Of a stretch of DNA of 64,000 bases, positions 8,463-17,259 are shown one piece after another (position 1 is the stretch's first letter; every line of letters starts with the position of its first letter). The notes under the pieces are model-generated. The model made no database searches and was not told where the DNA came from. It saw nothing but the letters and a program-made list of their open reading frames with translations. Source of the DNA: Clostridium sp. AM33-3 (GTDB lineage Bacteria > Bacillota > Clostridia > Lachnospirales > Lachnospiraceae); contig NZ_QUIV01000002.1 in assembly GCF_003480315.1 (NCBI RefSeq), positions 159,406-223,405 on the forward strand. The letters run 5' to 3'. Position numbers and translations under genes: made by a program.

Positions 8463-9452
8463 ATGTGTACAGCAGCAGTCTATAAAACAAAAGACTTTTA
8501 TTTTGGACGGAATCTGGATTACGAATTTCCGTACGGGGAGGAGGTTACAGTCACACCCCGGAATTATCCGTTCCATTTCCGTTTCCTTGGTGAGATGGAG
8601 CATCATTATGCCATGATCGGCATGGCACATATTGCGGATAACTATCCGCTTTATTACGATGCGGTAAATGAAAAAGGGCTCGGCATGGCCGGTCTGAACT
8701 TTGTGGGAAACGCTGTGTACGGAGAACCCGTAACCGATGGAACAAAAGAAAATGTTGCGCAGTTTGAACTGCCGCTGTGGCTGTTGGGACAGTGCGCAAC
8801 TGTGAAGGAGGTGCGTGCGCTGCTTGCAAAAATCCAGATCACGAATACGCCATTCAATGAAAAATATCCGGTTTCCCAGCTCCACTGGATGATCGCGGAC
8901 CGGGAAGAAACCATCGTAGTGGAAGCCGTGGCAGACGGACTTCATATTTATGATAATCCGGCCGGAGTCCTCACAAACAACCCGCCGTTTCCGCAGCAGA
9001 TGTTCCGCTTAAATGATTACCGCGGTCTATCTCCGAGGCAGCCGGAAAACACCTTCGCACCGGGACTTGACCTTACGGCCTACAGTCGCGGTATGGGTGC
9101 ATTGGGGCTGCCGGGCGATCTATCTTCTGCTTCCCGCTTCGTCCGTGCTGCTTATGTGCGCGGAAATTCCTTATCGGGGGATTCTGAAAGCGCGAGCGTG
9201 AGCCAGTTCTTCCATATCCTGCACTCCGTAGAGCAGCAGAGAGGTTGCTGCGATGTAGGCGGCGAAAAGTACGAGATCACGATTTATACTTCCTGTTGCA
9301 ATGCAGACAAGGGAATCTACTACTACACCACCTACGAAAATCACCAGATCACAGGCGTGGACATGCATGCGGAGAATCTGGACGGGGCAGAACTCGCGCG
9401 ATATCCGCTTGTGCAGGGCGAGCAGATCTGCTGGCAGAACAAGGAAAAGTAA
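8463..9452 (+). CDS. Choloylglycine / bile salt hydrolase (Ntn hydrolase)
   Basis: A 329-residue cytosolic amidase that removes glycine or taurine from conjugated bile salts. Met1 is followed by the nucleophile Cys2, exposed after removal of Met1. The other family active-site residues are visible: Arg16, Asp19 (GRNLDYE), Asn79 (GLNF), Asn172/173 (LTNNPPF) and Arg225 (SSASRFVR). Length is typical. GGAGG lies just before the ATG. Penicillin V acylases share the fold, but the intact set and the gut context favour bile salt hydrolase. It is a monocistronic gene divergent from hcp. Confidence 0.92.
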   Translation: MCTAAVYKTKDFYFGRNLDYEFPYGEEVTVTPRNYPFHFRFLGEMEHHYAMIGMAHIADNYPLYYDAVNEKGLGMAGLNFVGNAVYGEPVTDGTKENVAQFELPLWLLGQCATVKEVRALLAKIQITNTPFNEKYPVSQLHWMIADREETIVVEAVADGLHIYDNPAGVLTNNPPFPQQMFRLNDYRGLSPRQPENTFAPGLDLTAYSRGMGALGLPGDLSSASRFVRAAYVRGNSLSGDSESASVSQFFHILHSVEQQRGCCDVGGEKYEITIYTSCCNADKGIYYYTTYENHQITGVDMHAENLDGAELARYPLVQGEQICWQNKEK

Positions 9453-9542
9453 CAACATCTTATATTTATAATAGGCCCGTGCGGGCTGCTGGTCTGATTT
9501 TATCAGTCAACTGCCTGCACAGGCCTTGGTATTATGCGCAAC

Positions 9543-10265
9543 CTAATTACAGTTTTCTTTTACAAATTGTACGATATCTTCATTTACTTCCATGATTCGA
9601 GGATCGTTTTCCATCTCAGAAATACTCATCCAACAATAGGAAACGCCATCAATCTCAAATGAATTCGATCTCGCAGCATTCGGAAAAGAAGAAATATTTG
9701 CCAAATACAATTTGTGACTGTAAATACGTTCTTCTTTATGGCTTTCCGAGTATTTCTTACTGAGATTTTGGGCAATATACTGGAGCTTTATATCGTCTGC
9801 TTTTATTTTTAACTTGTTTGATATTCCAGATACAATAAAGTTTTCGTTATTCGTGTTATCTTTGAAGTTTAAGAATAAATAAGCATTCCAACGGGTATCG
9901 TAGTAGAGTAAAAATTTATTTGGAAATTCATCAAACGTGTTTTTGATTGCAATAATTGAATGATTGTGAGTTATTTCATTCAGCCTATTGATGTCCTGAA
10001 AAAGATCTTCGTATGTATAGGAGTTTTTGGAACAATGATAGATATCAAAAATACTTTTTCCGGTAAAAAATAAGCCTAATAGGACGAAAATAGTTTTTAT
10101 GACAATGCCAGAAATTATGAAAAAATCGCTATAAGAAGCCCAAATTACAGATATCAAAAAAGAGACTGCTGATAATAAACTATCCCATACAACAGTCTTA
10201 CCTATAAATTGTTTCTTTTGTTCGAGCAATAAATTCAACTTAACATCATCCAGTAATATTTTCAT
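9543..10265 (-). CDS. Two-TM protein with a NUDIX-like C-terminal domain, unknown function
   Basis: A 240-residue protein, clearly more AT-rich than its neighbours. Two membrane segments lie near residues 28-45 and 48-68. The soluble part has FLLYYDTRWNAYLFLNF and later SFEIDGVSYCWMSISEMEND, a strand arrangement that reminds me of the NUDIX-like domain in SMODS-associated 2TM effectors of CBASS defence. No Nudix box (GX5EX7REXXEE) is visible and no nucleotidyltransferase is adjacent. ATG 10265 follows AAAGGAAC; an upstream in-frame Met lacks a site. Likely acquired by transfer. The coding call is firm, the domain call tentative. Confidence 0.6.
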   Translation of the reverse strand: MKILLDDVKLNLLLEQKKQFIGKTVVWDSLLSAVSFLISVIWASYSDFFIISGIVIKTIFVLLGLFFTGKSIFDIYHCSKNSYTYEDLFQDINRLNEITHNHSIIAIKNTFDEFPNKFLLYYDTRWNAYLFLNFKDNTNNENFIVSGISNKLKIKADDIKLQYIAQNLSKKYSESHKEERIYSHKLYLANISSFPNAARSNSFEIDGVSYCWMSISEMENDPRIMEVNEDIVQFVKENCN

Positions 10266-10372
10266 ATGTATTGTTCCTTTGCAAAATGAAAAAACCATTA
10301 TATAGCATTGCAATAAAAAACACAAGAACTTTTCTCTAGGATAACATAGGAAAATCGTAAGCGCAAGGCGAT

Positions 10373-11320
10373 TCAATCGACAAAATTCGCGCGTATAAAA
10401 TCTAAAAGCCGGTGGTAAGAAATCTTTCCCTCTGGAACCAGGCGGGCAAATACGACATAAATATGGAACATTCCCGGCTGGATCTCACAGGTGACCGGAA
10501 CCTGACATGCTTTCAGCTTCTCTACGACCTGTAAAGTCTCGTCATACAGCATTTCATGGGTGCCAACAGAGAAAAACATGGGTGGAAAGCCGTGATAATC
10601 CCCGAAGATCGGTGAAACATACGGATCTGTCCGGTCTGCATTTCCCAGAAATGAAAAAATCTTTCCCTGCATGAGTGCCTGCAGGCGATCTTCGGTCAGA
10701 GTTTTTCCCTTGTTGCCGAACATGACATCCCTTCCGTAATTGTCACGGAAGCTCTGGGTGTTGCAGGTCATGTCGGTCCAGGCGGAGATACAGAATGCGG
10801 CTCTCGGCATGGTTTTGTTTAGATCCCGCAGCTTTAAGAGCAGAGCCAGGGCCAGATTGGCGCCTGCGGAGTCACCGCCCAGTATGATCTGGTCCGGCGC
10901 ATAACCCTGCCGTTTGGTAAGATCATCCCAAAGATCCAGGGCTTCATTTAATTGTGTGGGGTATTGGTAGTCCGGAGCGCACCGGTAATCCAGGTAAATG
11001 GTCTCGCAGCCATTGGCTGCTTGAAAAAAGCCGGTGGAAAAATTGCGGTAGGATGGCACCAGGCCGTCCCGGTAGGCACCTCCATGAAAATATAGGAGTA
11101 CACGTCCGGTACGTCCGGTGTCTGTACGGATGACACGTTGAAAGGCAGTGCCGCCTGGTGTGGTCTCTGCAGACCAGGTGTAGGCTTCTGGCAAGCGGTC
11201 TTTATTGAAAATAGCATTCTGCCAGCGGTGTCTTGCGGCAGAATGCTTTTTATGTGGCGCATTATGATTCATATTTTTCCAGATCATATGACTGATCAGG
11301 AGACCTCGGATGGATGTCAT
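10373..11320 (-). CDS. Alpha/beta hydrolase of the hormone-sensitive-lipase type
   Basis: A 315-residue esterase-like hydrolase. FHGGAYRDG at residues 79-87 is the oxyanion-hole motif (HGGG variant), GGDSAGAN carries the nucleophile Ser151, Asp260 lies in HEMLYD and His286 in GMFHIY, completing the triad. Such enzymes cleave short-chain esters. GAGG lies seven bases before the ATG. It follows bioY by 93 bp on the same strand with a possible weak promoter between (TATAAT with a poor -35), so biotin control is uncertain. Substrate unknown. Confidence 0.88.
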   Translation of the reverse strand: MTSIRGLLISHMIWKNMNHNAPHKKHSAARHRWQNAIFNKDRLPEAYTWSAETTPGGTAFQRVIRTDTGRTGRVLLYFHGGAYRDGLVPSYRNFSTGFFQAANGCETIYLDYRCAPDYQYPTQLNEALDLWDDLTKRQGYAPDQIILGGDSAGANLALALLLKLRDLNKTMPRAAFCISAWTDMTCNTQSFRDNYGRDVMFGNKGKTLTEDRLQALMQGKIFSFLGNADRTDPYVSPIFGDYHGFPPMFFSVGTHEMLYDETLQVVEKLKACQVPVTCEIQPGMFHIYVVFARLVPEGKISYHRLLDFIRANFVD

Positions 11321-11413
11321 GTTTTTTTCCTCGCCTGTTTAAGGTTTTGTGTTTTTACGGTTCGTTGTCTCATGGAGACACCCATGACATCCATTATACT
11401 ACAGTTGTTGCTA

Positions 11414-11974
11414 TTATTGAACCACAGAACCCAGTCTTTTGCGGATCTCCGGACCGATACTCATGGCAAGCACCATCTTGATGAGGTCAGCCGGGATAAA
11501 TGGGATAACACAGACTGCAAGGGCAGCCGATACCGTGTAGTTGGCCTGGAAGCAGAACCATACAGTTCCGAGTGCGTAACAGATCATGGTGCCGACGATC
11601 ATGCCGACCAGTTGAACCCAGTGCTTTTTGCAGTGGTCAATCACAAATCCGGCAATGATTGCCATCGGGATAAAGCCTACTATGTAACCGCCGGTTGGTC
11701 CGGCGAGCTTGGCAACGCCACCGGTAAAACCGGAAAAGACAGGAAGTCCGGCAAAGCCGAGCAGTAAATAAATGAAATAACTGATTGTCCCTTTTTTCCA
11801 GTCCAACAGGTAAAGAGACAGATAGATGGCGAAATTAGTAAGAGAGATCGGCACCGGCCCGATCGGGATGGACAGCGGTGCGAGAATACAGGTGACAGCG
11901 GTCATAAGCGCTGTCATAGTCATGGCATAAGTGTTGCTTCTCCGGAAAGATCCGGCGGTAGTCTGGTTTGTCAT
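11414..11974 (-). CDS. bioY: Biotin ECF transporter substrate-binding subunit BioY
   Basis: A 186-residue membrane S-component that binds biotin and works with an energy-coupling module (not in this window). Six hydrophobic segments are visible, with GPVPISLTNFAIYL and AGPTGGYIVGF, the conserved BioY motifs. ATG 11974 is chosen because AAAGGAG lies six bases upstream; a longer frame would start inside bioB. It follows bioB by 22 bp, so both share the BirA-regulated promoter. Confidence 0.95.
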   Translation of the reverse strand: MTNQTTAGSFRRSNTYAMTMTALMTAVTCILAPLSIPIGPVPISLTNFAIYLSLYLLDWKKGTISYFIYLLLGFAGLPVFSGFTGGVAKLAGPTGGYIVGFIPMAIIAGFVIDHCKKHWVQLVGMIVGTMICYALGTVWFCFQANYTVSAALAVCVIPFIPADLIKMVLAMSIGPEIRKRLGSVVQ

Positions 11975-11996
11975 AGTGAACTCCTTTCGTTTTTTG

Positions 11997-12968
11997 TTAA
12001 GCGGATTCGATTTCGTAAGTGAAACCGGCTTCCTCAATGGCCCGGATGGTATCCTGGATTCCCTGCCCGCCCGCGGTCAGGTAACCGGAGGCAAAAATGG
12101 AATCCACCACGCGGAGCAGGTCTTTTTCTTTTCCCTTAAAATAAACTTCCCGTCCGGCAGCACAGCGGATATCAGATTTCGGGACCAGAAGTCTGGCAAG
12201 GCAGAGCACCTTCAGACAGTATTCCGTTGTGAGCCCAGAAATATCGGCGTGCTCTAACGGAGTGCCCGGGATCGGAAGCAGGAAATTGATCGGGAGTGCT
12301 TCCGGCTGGATCTCGCGGAGTTCCAGAAGCATGTCAACAACATCTTCTTTGGACTCGCCCATGCCGATGATCCCGCCGCTGCAGATCTCAAATCCCAGTC
12401 CCTGAAGCATTTTGATGTTGGCCACGCGCTGCTCAAAGGTATGGGTGGAGCAGATGTTGGGATAATAGGAACGGCTACTGTTTAAATTGTGGTTGATGCG
12501 GTCGAGCCCGGCTTCTTTTAAGATTTTCGCCTGATGCTCGGTCAGAAAGCCGATGGAACAGCACAGATGCGTACCGGTTTCTTTCATTTTACGGATCCGT
12601 TTCGCCAGATCTTCGATTTCCGCGTCGGTGAATTTCATTCCGCTTAAGCCGATACAGTGGCGGGACAGATGGTTCTCGTTGACAAAGTCATTGTCTTTAT
12701 ATAATTTCTCATCGTCTACCCATTTGTATTTATCAATCTCAGCTTTGGAGCGGCAGGACTGGGCACAGTAAGCGCAGTCCTGGGAACAGTTTCCGCTGCG
12801 GGCATTGGTCAGGATATGGATGCTTACATGGTTTCCTTTATACTTTCTGCGCAGGACTTCTGCACGGGCGATGAGTTCCGGAAGTTCTCCATCCGGAGTG
12901 TTTAAGATGGCAAGCGCTTCCTCGCGGGAAAGCTGTGGATCGGTGGAAATATCAGGCGTTGTGCTCAT
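11997..12968 (-). CDS. bioB: Biotin synthase
   Basis: A 323-residue radical-SAM enzyme that inserts sulfur into dethiobiotin. Cys61, Cys65 and Cys68 (CSQDCAYC) bind the [4Fe-4S] cluster; the GLDRINHNLN and later Cys/Arg ligands of the [2Fe-2S] cluster follow (AAGREVYFKGKE). ATG 12968 has AAAGGAG ten bases upstream; a longer frame reaching 13049 would start upstream of the predicted promoter. It forms an operon with bioY. No bioA, bioD or bioF is in the window, which fits salvage of dethiobiotin or genes elsewhere. Confidence 0.96.
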   Translation of the reverse strand: MSTTPDISTDPQLSREEALAILNTPDGELPELIARAEVLRRKYKGNHVSIHILTNARSGNCSQDCAYCAQSCRSKAEIDKYKWVDDEKLYKDNDFVNENHLSRHCIGLSGMKFTDAEIEDLAKRIRKMKETGTHLCCSIGFLTEHQAKILKEAGLDRINHNLNSSRSYYPNICSTHTFEQRVANIKMLQGLGFEICSGGIIGMGESKEDVVDMLLELREIQPEALPINFLLPIPGTPLEHADISGLTTEYCLKVLCLARLLVPKSDIRCAAGREVYFKGKEKDLLRVVDSIFASGYLTAGGQGIQDTIRAIEEAGFTYEIESA

Positions 12969-13017
12969 AAGATCGGATCTCCTTTGATATGGTAAATAAA
13001 AATTGGTTTTGAGAAAT

Positions 13018-13071
13018 AAAATAGCACGAGGAGATATAATTGTCAACATATAATTTAAAATTGGTTAACAA
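13018..13071 (-). promoter_or_regulatory. bioBY promoter with BirA operator
   Basis: On the minus strand -35 TTGACA (13041-13046) and -10 TATTTT (13018-13023) are 17 bp apart. TTGTCAACA (13040-13048) and GGTTAACAA (13063-13071) are inverted around 14 bp, the spacing of BirA operators in Firmicutes, and cover the -35. Biotin-loaded BirA would repress bioB-bioY. Confidence 0.85.
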
Positions 13072-13072
13072 T

Positions 13073-13325
13073 TAGATGCAAGGAAATAGAAGACAGCCAG
13101 AGCATGTGGACAAGGGAGTCCATGTATTGCGATGAAATAAGAATATTAGACTGGATCCAGACTTTTCGGATACCGCTTGGGGATTCGCTGCCGTGTCGGC
13201 GCTCTTTTTTGCCGGGGAGAAGAAAATCTGGAAAGAAGCTTTTTTGGATTCCCGCAGACGAAAAAACAGCTCTTTTGCATTTGCAGAAGATGGCATTGTG
13301 AAAGACACAAATTCTTCACAAATAA
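13073..13325. other. Intergenic stretch with no recognised gene
   Basis: Between the bioB promoter and the clpB CIRCE element. Short open frames exist on both strands (up to 86 codons), but none has a convincing ribosome-binding site or a recognisable protein pattern. I see no strong hairpin. Confidence 0.5.
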
Positions 13326-13368
13326 TTAGCACTCACCTCTTGACAGTGCTAACAACATGTGCTATAGT
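13326..13368 (+). promoter_or_regulatory. clpB promoter with CIRCE (HrcA) operator
   Basis: TTAGCACTC (13326-13334), nine bases, and CAGTGCTAA (13344-13352) form a CIRCE element with one mismatch from the consensus. It overlaps -35 TTGACA (13340-13345); -10 TATAGT (13363-13368) follows after 17 bp. HrcA would repress clpB until heat shock. Confidence 0.93.
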
Positions 13369-13445
13369 ACAGCTGATGTTATAGAAGTAGTATAACAGAT
13401 GAGATAAAAGATGACGTTGCACTAAAAGGAATGGAGGTGTGATTT

Positions 13446-16037
13446 ATGAATATAAACAAATTTACCCAGAAATCAATGGAAGCCGTCCAGAACTGTGAAA
13501 AGCTTGCTTACGAATATGGCAATCAGCAGATCGAACAGGAGCATCTGTTCTACAGTCTGCTCACATTGGATGACAGCCTTATTTTAAAATTGTTAACCAA
13601 GATGGGCATCAGCAAAGAGCTGATCACCAATGAAGCACAGCAGAAGCTGGCAGGACTGCCGAAGGTAAGCGGTTCCAGTCAGGTTTACATCAGCAATGAT
13701 TTAAATAAAGTCCTCATCAATGCGGAGGACGAATCCAAAGCCATGGGCGATGAATATGTCTCCGTTGAGCATATTTTCCTGTCCATGTTAAAGTATGCGG
13801 ACCGTACCATGAAGGATCTGTTCCGCCAGTACGGCATTACCCGCGACACCTTTTTGCAGGCACTGTCTACGGTGCGCGGCAACCAGAGAGTTGTCAGCGA
13901 CAATCCGGAAGCAACCTATGACACCCTGGAAAAATATGGCTACGACCTGGTAGAGCGTGCGAAGGACCAGAAGCTTGACCCGGTCATCGGTCGTGACAGC
14001 GAGATCCGTAATGTAATCCAGATTCTTTCCCGAAAGACCAAGAACAACCCGGTCCTGATCGGTGAGCCTGGTGTTGGTAAGACGGCGGTTGTCGAGGGAC
14101 TGGCCCAGCGTATTGTCCGCGGCGATGTGCCGGAAGGCTTAAAGAACCGCAAGCTGTTTGCGCTGGATATGGGCGCGCTGGTTGCAGGCGCCAAGTACCG
14201 TGGCGAGTTTGAGGAGCGGTTAAAAGCCGTTCTGGAAGAAGTGAAAAAGAGTGAAGGACAGATCATTCTGTTCATCGATGAGCTGCATACCATTGTGGGA
14301 GCCGGCAAGACCGAGGGCTCCATGGATGCAGGCAACCTGTTAAAACCGATGCTTGCCAGAGGCGAGCTGCACTGTATCGGTGCGACCACACTGGATGAAT
14401 ACCGGAAATACATTGAGAAAGATGCGGCCCTGGAACGTCGTTTCCAGCCGGTGCTGGTAGACCAGCCGACCGTAGAAGATACCATTTCCATTCTGCGTGG
14501 TATCAAGGAGCGTTACGAAGTGTTCCACGGTGTCAAGATCACGGACTCTGCCCTGGTGGCAGCAGCTGTGCTTTCTGACCGTTACATCACCGACCGCTTC
14601 CTGCCGGATAAGGCGATCGACCTGGTTGATGAGGCCTGCGCCCTGATCAAGACCGAGCTTGACTCCATGCCGACCGAACTGGATGAACTTTCCAGAAAGA
14701 TCATGCAGATGGAGATTGAGGAGACTGCATTAAAGAAAGAGACAGATCATTTGAGCCAGGAGCGTCTGGCGGATCTGCAGAAAAATCTGGCAGAGTTGCA
14801 TGACGAGTTTGCCAGCAAGAAGGCACAGTGGGAGAATGAAAAGAATTCCGTTTCCCATCTGTCCGCATTGCGTGAGGAGATCGAGCAGGTAAACCGCGAT
14901 ATCGCGACTGCCCAGCAGCAGTATGATTTAAATAAAGCAGCAGAATTGCAGTACGGCAAGCTGCCACAGCTGCAGAAAGAACTGGAAGCCGAGGAGGAGA
15001 AGGTCAAGAATCAGGATCTGAGTCTGGTGCATGAGAGTGTCACCGAGGATGAGATCGCGCGGATCATCTCCCGCTGGACCGGCATTCCGGTAAATAAATT
15101 AAACGAGAGCGAGCGCAGCAAGATCCTGCATCTGGATACCGTGCTGCACAAACGGGTCGTAGGCCAGGATGAAGGCGTGGAAAAGGTAACTGAAGCCATC
15201 CTTCGTTCCAAAGCCGGGATCAAGGATCCGACCAAACCGATTGGTTCCTTCCTGTTCCTTGGACCGACCGGTGTCGGCAAGACTGAGCTTGCGAAAGCCC
15301 TGGCTGAGGCACTGTTCGACGATGAGAACAATATGGTCCGTATCGATATGAGTGAGTACATGGAGAAACATTCTGTAGCCCGCCTGATCGGAGCACCTCC
15401 GGGATATGTCGGCTACGATGAGGGTGGTCAGCTGACCGAGGCAGTCCGCAGAAAACCGTACTCTGTTGTTCTCTTCGATGAGGTGGAAAAGGCACATCCG
15501 GATGTATTCAATGTCCTGCTTCAGGTATTGGACGATGGACGTATCACCGATTCCACCGGCAAGACCGTGGACTTCAAGAACACCATTCTGATCATGACCT
15601 CCAACATCGGTTCCCAGTATCTGCTGGATGGCATCGATGAAAACGGCAATATCAAGCCGGAGGCTGAGGCTATGGTCATGCAAGATCTGCGTGCCCACTT
15701 CCGTCCGGAGTTCTTGAACCGTCTGGATGAGACGATCCTCTTCAAGCCGTTAACAAAGGATAACATCAGCCACATCGTGGATCTGATGGTAGCCGATGTC
15801 AACCGCCGTCTGGAAGACCGCGAACTGAAGGTAGAACTGACCGATAATGCCAAGACCTTTGTAACCGGCCACGGTTACGATCCGGCATACGGTGCACGTC
15901 CGCTGAGACGTTATCTGCAGAAGAATGTAGAGACGCTGGCAGCAAGGATCATTCTGGAAGGCAACATCAGTGAAGGCCAGACCATCGTGATCGATACCGA
16001 TGAGAAGGGCGAGAAGCTGATCGCATATGTAGAATAA
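13446..16037 (+). CDS. clpB: ATP-dependent chaperone ClpB
   Basis: An 863-residue Hsp100 disaggregase that, with DnaK, extracts polypeptides from aggregates. It has an N-terminal repeat domain (1-145), AAA-1 with Walker A GEPGVGKT at 206-213 and Walker B ILFIDELH, a coiled-coil middle domain (about 405-530) that separates it from ClpC and ClpE, and AAA-2 with GPTGVGKT at 606-613 followed by [23 protein letters not shown] lies upstream of the ATG. Length is typical. A CIRCE element lies over the promoter, and an 18-bp terminator follows. Confidence 0.97.
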   Translation: MNINKFTQKSMEAVQNCEKLAYEYGNQQIEQEHLFYSLLTLDDSLILKLLTKMGISKELITNEAQQKLAGLPKVSGSSQVYISNDLNKVLINAEDESKAMGDEYVSVEHIFLSMLKYADRTMKDLFRQYGITRDTFLQALSTVRGNQRVVSDNPEATYDTLEKYGYDLVERAKDQKLDPVIGRDSEIRNVIQILSRKTKNNPVLIGEPGVGKTAVVEGLAQRIVRGDVPEGLKNRKLFALDMGALVAGAKYRGEFEERLKAVLEEVKKSEGQIILFIDELHTIVGAGKTEGSMDAGNLLKPMLARGELHCIGATTLDEYRKYIEKDAALERRFQPVLVDQPTVEDTISILRGIKERYEVFHGVKITDSALVAAAVLSDRYITDRFLPDKAIDLVDEACALIKTELDSMPTELDELSRKIMQMEIEETALKKETDHLSQERLADLQKNLAELHDEFASKKAQWENEKNSVSHLSALREEIEQVNRDIATAQQQYDLNKAAELQYGKLPQLQKELEAEEEKVKNQDLSLVHESVTEDEIARIISRWTGIPVNKLNESERSKILHLDTVLHKRVVGQDEGVEKVTEAILRSKAGIKDPTKPIGSFLFLGPTGVGKTELAKALAEALFDDENNMVRIDMSEYMEKHSVARLIGAPPGYVGYDEGGQLTEAVRRKPYSVVLFDEVEKAHPDVFNVLLQVLDDGRITDSTGKTVDFKNTILIMTSNIGSQYLLDGIDENGNIKPEAEAMVMQDLRAHFRPEFLNRLDETILFKPLTKDNISHIVDLMVADVNRRLEDRELKVELTDNAKTFVTGHGYDPAYGARPLRRYLQKNVETLAARIILEGNISEGQTIVIDTDEKGEKLIAYVE

Positions 16038-16056
16038 CAATATTATCAGGCTTAAC

Positions 16057-16097
16057 AGCCCCGTGTGAACTGCCGAATGGCAGTTCACACGGGGCTT
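16057..16097. terminator. Bidirectional terminator between clpB and the LysR gene
   Basis: AGCCCCGTGTGAACTGCC (16057-16074) and its perfect complement at 16079-16096 form an 18-bp stem with the loop GAAT. The stem includes the last codons of the minus-strand regulator gene. Only a short T-rich tail follows. Confidence 0.75.
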
Positions 16098-16984
16098 ATT
16101 TCTTTCGCGAATTTCTGGAAAGCTTTCGATGCCACGCTCTGCGGATATTCGGAGTCGGAGATCAGCAGGATGTTTCGTTCCGGAAACTGCTCCTGCACCT
16201 GGATCTGGAAGATGTTTCCGGCGGCGAGTTCGCTGTGGGCGAAGGCTTCCGGGATGAACCCGATCCCTAAGTTGTGGCGCACGGCGGGCAGAATCAGGTC
16301 GGTGGTGGCCAGCTCCATGTCAGGTGAGAAGGAGAGTCCGTACTGCGCAAAGTAAGTGTTTAAAAAAGTACGGCTGATAGATTCCGAGGTCAGGCTGATC
16401 CAGGGGTAGGAGGCCAGCTCGCGCAGGGAGACCGGATGACCTTTCAGTTCCGAGAAGCGTTTTCCACTGATGAGAATGTCGCGGTAGGTGTGCAGCTTTT
16501 TCATGCGCAGAGGTTCAGAAATATGGAGCGGGAGAGAAGAAACCACGGCAAAATCCACCTTGCCATCCCGCACAGCCTGGATGGAATCCTGGGTGCTGTG
16601 ATTTAAGATCTGGAAGTGGACACCAGGATATTCCTCATGGAAATTTTCCATGGCTTCAAAAAGCCAGGAGTGGAGGGCGGTTTCTGTGGCGCTGATGGAG
16701 ATGCTGCCATTCTCCAGCTGCAGCAGATCACTTAAGTGGCTTTCGGCGCGGAAAAACTGCAGGCATCCGGCGGAGACGTATTCAAAGAAGCGGCTTCCCT
16801 CGGCGGTCAGTTCCATTCCGGATTTGCTGCGGATAAAGAGACGGCAGCCAAGGTCTGCTTCCAGCTTGTGGATGACGCGGGTTACGGCAGGCTGGCTGGT
16901 GTTCAATGCAGCGGCGGCGCGGGTTAAGTTGCCGTATTTTGCGACATAGTAAAAGATTTTATAGTATTCGAAATTAGATGTCAT
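16085..16984 (-). CDS. LysR-family transcriptional regulator
   Basis: A 299-residue LTTR. The N-terminal winged helix-turn-helix (residues 1-60) reads LTRAAAALNTSQPAVTRVIHKLEADLG, and a periplasmic-binding-protein-like effector domain follows from about 90. It is divergent from the phosphoketolase gene across a 275-bp gap that holds several palindromes, including a 17-bp site with T-N11-A symmetry. By the usual LTTR arrangement it probably controls the phosphoketolase and itself; the effector is unknown. Confidence 0.93.
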   Translation of the reverse strand: MTSNFEYYKIFYYVAKYGNLTRAAAALNTSQPAVTRVIHKLEADLGCRLFIRSKSGMELTAEGSRFFEYVSAGCLQFFRAESHLSDLLQLENGSISISATETALHSWLFEAMENFHEEYPGVHFQILNHSTQDSIQAVRDGKVDFAVVSSLPLHISEPLRMKKLHTYRDILISGKRFSELKGHPVSLRELASYPWISLTSESISRTFLNTYFAQYGLSFSPDMELATTDLILPAVRHNLGIGFIPEAFAHSELAAGNIFQIQVQEQFPERNILLISDSEYPQSVASKAFQKFAKEISPV

Positions 16985-17088
16985 GGTATATTCTCCAAGT
17001 TTATCAGTCTGTTTTTCTCAAAAGGTTGTCTCCATTATAGTACAGAAATCAAGGGAAATCCACGGTTTGCGGCATATCCATATCAAAT

Positions 17089-17105
17089 TGATATGAATAT
17101 AATGC
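17089..17105. promoter_or_regulatory. Candidate LysR operator CATATCAAATTGATATG
   Basis: A 17-bp palindrome with 8-bp arms around a central A. T17091 and A17103 give the T-N11-A pattern of LTTR sites. It lies about 105 bp upstream of the LysR start. Confidence 0.55.
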
Positions 17106-17128
17106 AGAAATTGCATTTTACAGATTGG

Positions 17129-17216
17129 ATTGTATGTGCGAAAATACAATGCGTAAACGTTAGAAAAATAACAAACCCAATTTTTGAGCAAGAAACGCAA
17201 CGTTTCCCATGTTGCG
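17129..17216. promoter_or_regulatory. Cluster of inverted repeats upstream of phosphoketolase
   Basis: Three sites are packed here: ATTGTAT/ATACAAT (17129-17150, 8-bp spacer), GAAACG/CGTTTC (17192-17206, 3-bp spacer) and CGCAAC/GTTGCG (17196-17216, 9-bp spacer). The GAAACGCAACGTTTC core looks like a LacI/CcpA-class half-site pair. I see no clear -35/-10 pair, so the exact promoter is open. Confidence 0.45.
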
Positions 17217-17259
17217 CAGACAGCAGCAAAATGACGTAAGCAAAGAAAGAGGTAAGATC

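Noticed and set aside
9453..9542. Terminator after bile salt hydrolase
   Set aside because: Short GC-rich repeats (GCCCG/CGGGC) have too small a loop and no adjacent T-tract.
12969..13049. Longer bioB start at 13049
   Set aside because: It lies upstream of the predicted transcription start and inside the BirA operator region; the ATG at 12968 has AAAGGAG.
13072..13332. Open frames on both strands between bioB and clpB
   Set aside because: No good start signals, no recognisable protein features, and overlap with the CIRCE promoter on one side.
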